Assembly (NCBI GenBank): GCA_964194555.1
Contig: CAXMMT010000072.1
Location: 1 to 34,576, forward strand
Reading direction: 5' to 3'
DNA from: SZUA-217 sp964194555
GTDB lineage: Bacteria > Actinomycetota > Acidimicrobiia > Spongiisociales > ZC4RG35
DNA length: 34,576 bases
Below are positions 33,204-34,576 of this stretch, piece after piece (the stretch's first letter is position 1; each line of letters opens with the position of its first letter). The notes under the pieces were generated by a model. That model saw nothing but the letters and a program-made list of their open reading frames with translations, did no database searches and was not told the origin of the DNA. The translations under genes and the position numbers were made by a program.

Positions 33204-33859
33204 GATCCACGCGCCAGAACTGCATTCACTATCGGATTCAACCTTCGGTCGCCTACGAAGTCGGTCAGCTGAATTGGCAGGTTGGTCGGCACGGCGTCAA
33301 GCGATGCCAGGGGCGGAAAGTCACCGTCGAGGTCGTCTGCGTTGATCTGATCAACCCGCTCCGGGCGGGTGAGATCCTTGAGGCGATGGTCTCCCATGTC
33401 CTGAACGGTGACCCCGTCGGGCAGCTTGTCCTGCACAAGCTGCCAGGTCGATCGCGACATCACTGTCTGGCCACCGTGGGCGATGGCGCGCAGGCGGGCC
33501 GCCCGATTGACTGCAGACCCGTAGTAGTCACCAAGCTGGAGCTCGGCGGTCCCGGTGTGAAGCGAGATTCGGATCCTTATCGGCCGGGGAGTAGGCGACG
33601 CGACCTCGGCGAGTCGTTTTTGGATTTCTGATGCCGCCTCGACAGCCGCGATGGCTGACGTAAACACGATGAATCTGCTGTCACCCTCCCCACGGGGCTT
33701 AACTGGAATCCCCCCATGATCGGCCGTTGCCGAGTCGATCGTCGAGTCGTGGAGACGCAGTGCGTCCATCATCGAATCCGGAGCCTCCTCCCAAAGGGAA
33801 GTGCTCCCCTCGATATCGGTAAACAGGAATGTGACTGTCCCATCGGGAAGATCGACCAT
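33200..33859 (-). CDS. Short class III nucleotide cyclase, related to cyclase-ATPase regulators
   Basis: A 219-residue protein with a cyclase domain at about 5-180: FLFTDIEGST (metal Asp), GEGDSRFIVF (second metal Asp in the GEGDS variant common in actinobacteria), AVNRAARL (Asn/Arg pair) and MGDHRLKDL. It ends with PPLASLDAVPTNLPIQLTDF and VGDRRLNPIVNAVL. In large regulators this is the junction leading into an AAA-type ATPase and repeat domains; here a stop follows after a few residues. ATG at 33859 is chosen because TATGAT (33869-33874 on the complement) lies 9 nt upstream; a longer in-frame extension is not homologous. It overlaps the ScyD-like gene by 4 bp. Confidence 0.85.
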   Translation of the reverse strand: MVDLPDGTVTFLFTDIEGSTSLWEEAPDSMMDALRLHDSTIDSATADHGGIPVKPRGEGDSRFIVFTSAIAAVEAASEIQKRLAEVASPTPRPIRIRISLHTGTAELQLGDYYGSAVNRAARLRAIAHGGQTVMSRSTWQLVQDKLPDGVTVQDMGDHRLKDLTRPERVDQINADDLDGDFPPLASLDAVPTNLPIQLTDFVGDRRLNPIVNAVLARGS

Positions 33860-33868
33860 TGCTAAGAG

Positions 33869-33874
33869 ATCATA
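33869..33874 (-). promoter_or_regulatory. -10 box of the short cyclase gene
   Basis: TATGAT, close to the ideal -10 sequence, ends 9 nt before the ATG at 33859, which gives an absent or nearly absent leader. The 312-bp gap between this cyclase and the SRPBCC gene otherwise holds the two dif-like sites and a short plus-strand frame ending at 34045 that is not recognisable. Confidence 0.6.
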
Positions 33875-34045
33875 ATTCCGGGCGTGCCAGCCGGGAAGTC
33901 CAGGACTCAGCAATCGATGGCGTGATCGCTCTTGCCAGCCACTAACCAACTCACCAGAGAAATCCCCACCGTCCACGAAATCGTAGAACAACCAACCGAA
34001 ATGGCGCAGGCCGTCGCGGAACTAGACAACACACTCGCCTGTTGA

Positions 34046-34073
34046 GGCGCACATAACGGCACTTATGTACGCC
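34046..34073. other. dif-like palindrome 1 (11-6-11)
   Basis: GGCGCACATAA, 6-nt centre CGGCAC, then TTATGTACGCC. The arms pair at 10 of 11 positions. The layout and inner sequences (CATAA...TTATGT) match the XerC/XerD core site plan of dif (GGTGCGCATAA, 6 nt, TTATGTTAAAT in E. coli). Could also be an operator for a dimeric repressor. Structure is seen; recombination role is inferred. Confidence 0.55.
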
Positions 34074-34090
34074 TGATTACAGCGTCACGG

Positions 34091-34117
34091 ACCGTACATA
34101 ATGCGGTTATGGGCGCA
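34091..34117. other. dif-like palindrome 2 (11-5-11), inverted relative to site 1
   Basis: ACCGTACATAA, 5-nt centre TGCGG, TTATGGGCGCA. Its complement (TGCGCCCATAA ... TTATGTACGGT) matches site 1 at 9 of 11 positions in each arm, so the two sites are inverted copies 17 bp apart. Confidence 0.55.
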
Positions 34118-34170
34118 TGATTCGCGGGGTCTGCGTGGCTTCCTTGGCGGCTTCAGGCTTGGCGAACCGT

Positions 34171-34576
34171 TCAGGAGCCAGCGTCCGAGGTCTCGACTCG
34201 TTTTTCATAGGCCTGTTCGATCGCTGCCCCGAAGTCATCAACATTGCGCTGGAATTGGTCGGCCCACTGACGTGGAAACAACCGCTTCATGATCGCCTTC
34301 GTGAACAGAGGGGCCTCAGAGATACCGCTTCGCTGGACGAGCCTCGTTCCTTCCCGCACTTCCTCGAGCAAGTACTCGACAGGGAAGGTGAAGGTGACGC
34401 CTCCCATCTTCGTGGTGTCCCTGGTGACCACGCGCTCTAGCGGGCGCCAGTCGACAACCACTTGATTCGTCTCACGACGACCGTGCCAACACCGGTACAC
34501 GCTGCCTTCTGCGATCCGTCCGTTAGAGGTCTCGGGCGGTGCCATTCGGTCCGCACCATTCAGGATCTTGCGGAAC
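34171..34576 (-). CDS. SRPBCC-like (START/Bet v1 fold) protein, 5' end outside window
   Basis: The frame is open to the right edge and continues upstream of the internal ATG (FRKILNGADRMAPPET), so this is the C-terminal ~134 residues of a longer protein. Features fitting polyketide-cyclase/SRPBCC proteins: alternating strands GSVYRCWHGR, QVVVDWRPLERVVTRDT, MGGVTFTFPVEYLLEEV, EGTRLVQRSG, and an amphipathic C-terminal helix (RQWADQFQRNVDDFGAAIEQ). Likely a small-molecule-binding protein; ligand unknown. It reads toward the dif-like pair and the short cyclase gene. Confidence 0.7.
   Translation of the reverse strand, partial: FRKILNGADRMAPPETSNGRIAEGSVYRCWHGRRETNQVVVDWRPLERVVTRDTTKMGGVTFTFPVEYLLEEVREGTRLVQRSGISEAPLFTKAIMKRLFPRQWADQFQRNVDDFGAAIEQAYEKRVETSDAGS

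Noticed and set aside
33912..34045. Plus-strand frame (…LTREIPTVHEIVEQPTEMAQAV…) ending exactly one base before dif-like site 1
   Set aside because: Reads like protein, but has no good start or known homology and overlaps the promoter region of the opposite cyclase gene; position next to the site is noted only.
1..34576. CRISPR arrays, complete insertion sequences, riboswitches and replication origins
   Set aside because: No regularly spaced repeats, transposase genes, riboswitch-like cores or DnaA-box clusters were found by eye.

Overview
The window looks like chromosome from a high-GC actinobacterium, most likely an Acidimicrobiia-type lineage. That assignment is inference. It rests on a WhiB regulator, DUF3107, DUF3105 and DUF4032 proteins, the tatD-rsmA-ispE order, Thr/Glu-rich linkers behind membrane anchors, and many start codons lying 6-10 nt after a TANNNT -10 box, as in leaderless actinobacterial mRNAs.

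Layout. 1-950: the 5' part of a tyrosine integrase that runs off the left edge, a small dyad, and tRNA-Arg(CCG). 950-5.0 kb: PPK2 kinase, then a prokaryotic NHEJ pair (Ku and an ATP-dependent ligase, convergent with overlapping stops), with yqeY and a glycerophosphodiesterase upstream of the ligase in one overlapping operon. 5.0-7.3 kb: whiB, a bidirectional terminator, a DUF3107 protein, a LysM protein and an anchored sugar-dehydrogenase-like propeller. 7.3-13.7 kb: housekeeping genes on the minus strand (prs, glmU, tRNA-Gln, ispE, rsmA, tatD, rsmI, a DUF192 protein) with one small AbrB-type gene inserted on the plus strand. 13.7-16.3 kb: envelope proteins (a zinc-metallopeptidase-like lipoprotein, a small lipoprotein, a DUF3105 protein). 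16.36-19.12 kb: a metal-efflux operon behind a textbook MerR-type promoter (19-bp spacer, dyad), encoding an HMA metallochaperone and a P1B-ATPase whose membrane metal motif is YPC instead of CPC. 19.2-27.5 kb: a DUF4032 protein, the large subunit of glutamate synthase without its small subunit, and a divergent sarcosine/dimethylglycine dehydrogenase-like protein.

27.5-34.6 kb is different in character. Two DUF4242-nucleotide cyclase fusions and one free-standing DUF4242 protein surround a 5'-truncated tctA remnant. After a serine hydrolase come a C-terminal scrap of lon, a ScyD/ScyE-like propeller, and a third nucleotide cyclase that stops where its large relatives would begin an ATPase domain. 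Next to that cyclase is an inverted pair of dif-like palindromes (11-6-11 and 11-5-11). The right edge cuts an SRPBCC-like gene. The gene scraps and recombination-like sites suggest a rearrangement-prone segment.

The most interesting points are the inverted dif-like pair, the YPC-type ATPase with its MerR promoter, and the DUF4242-cyclase cluster. No CRISPR array, complete insertion sequence, rRNA or replication origin was seen. All identifications come from reading translated motifs; no database search was possible.
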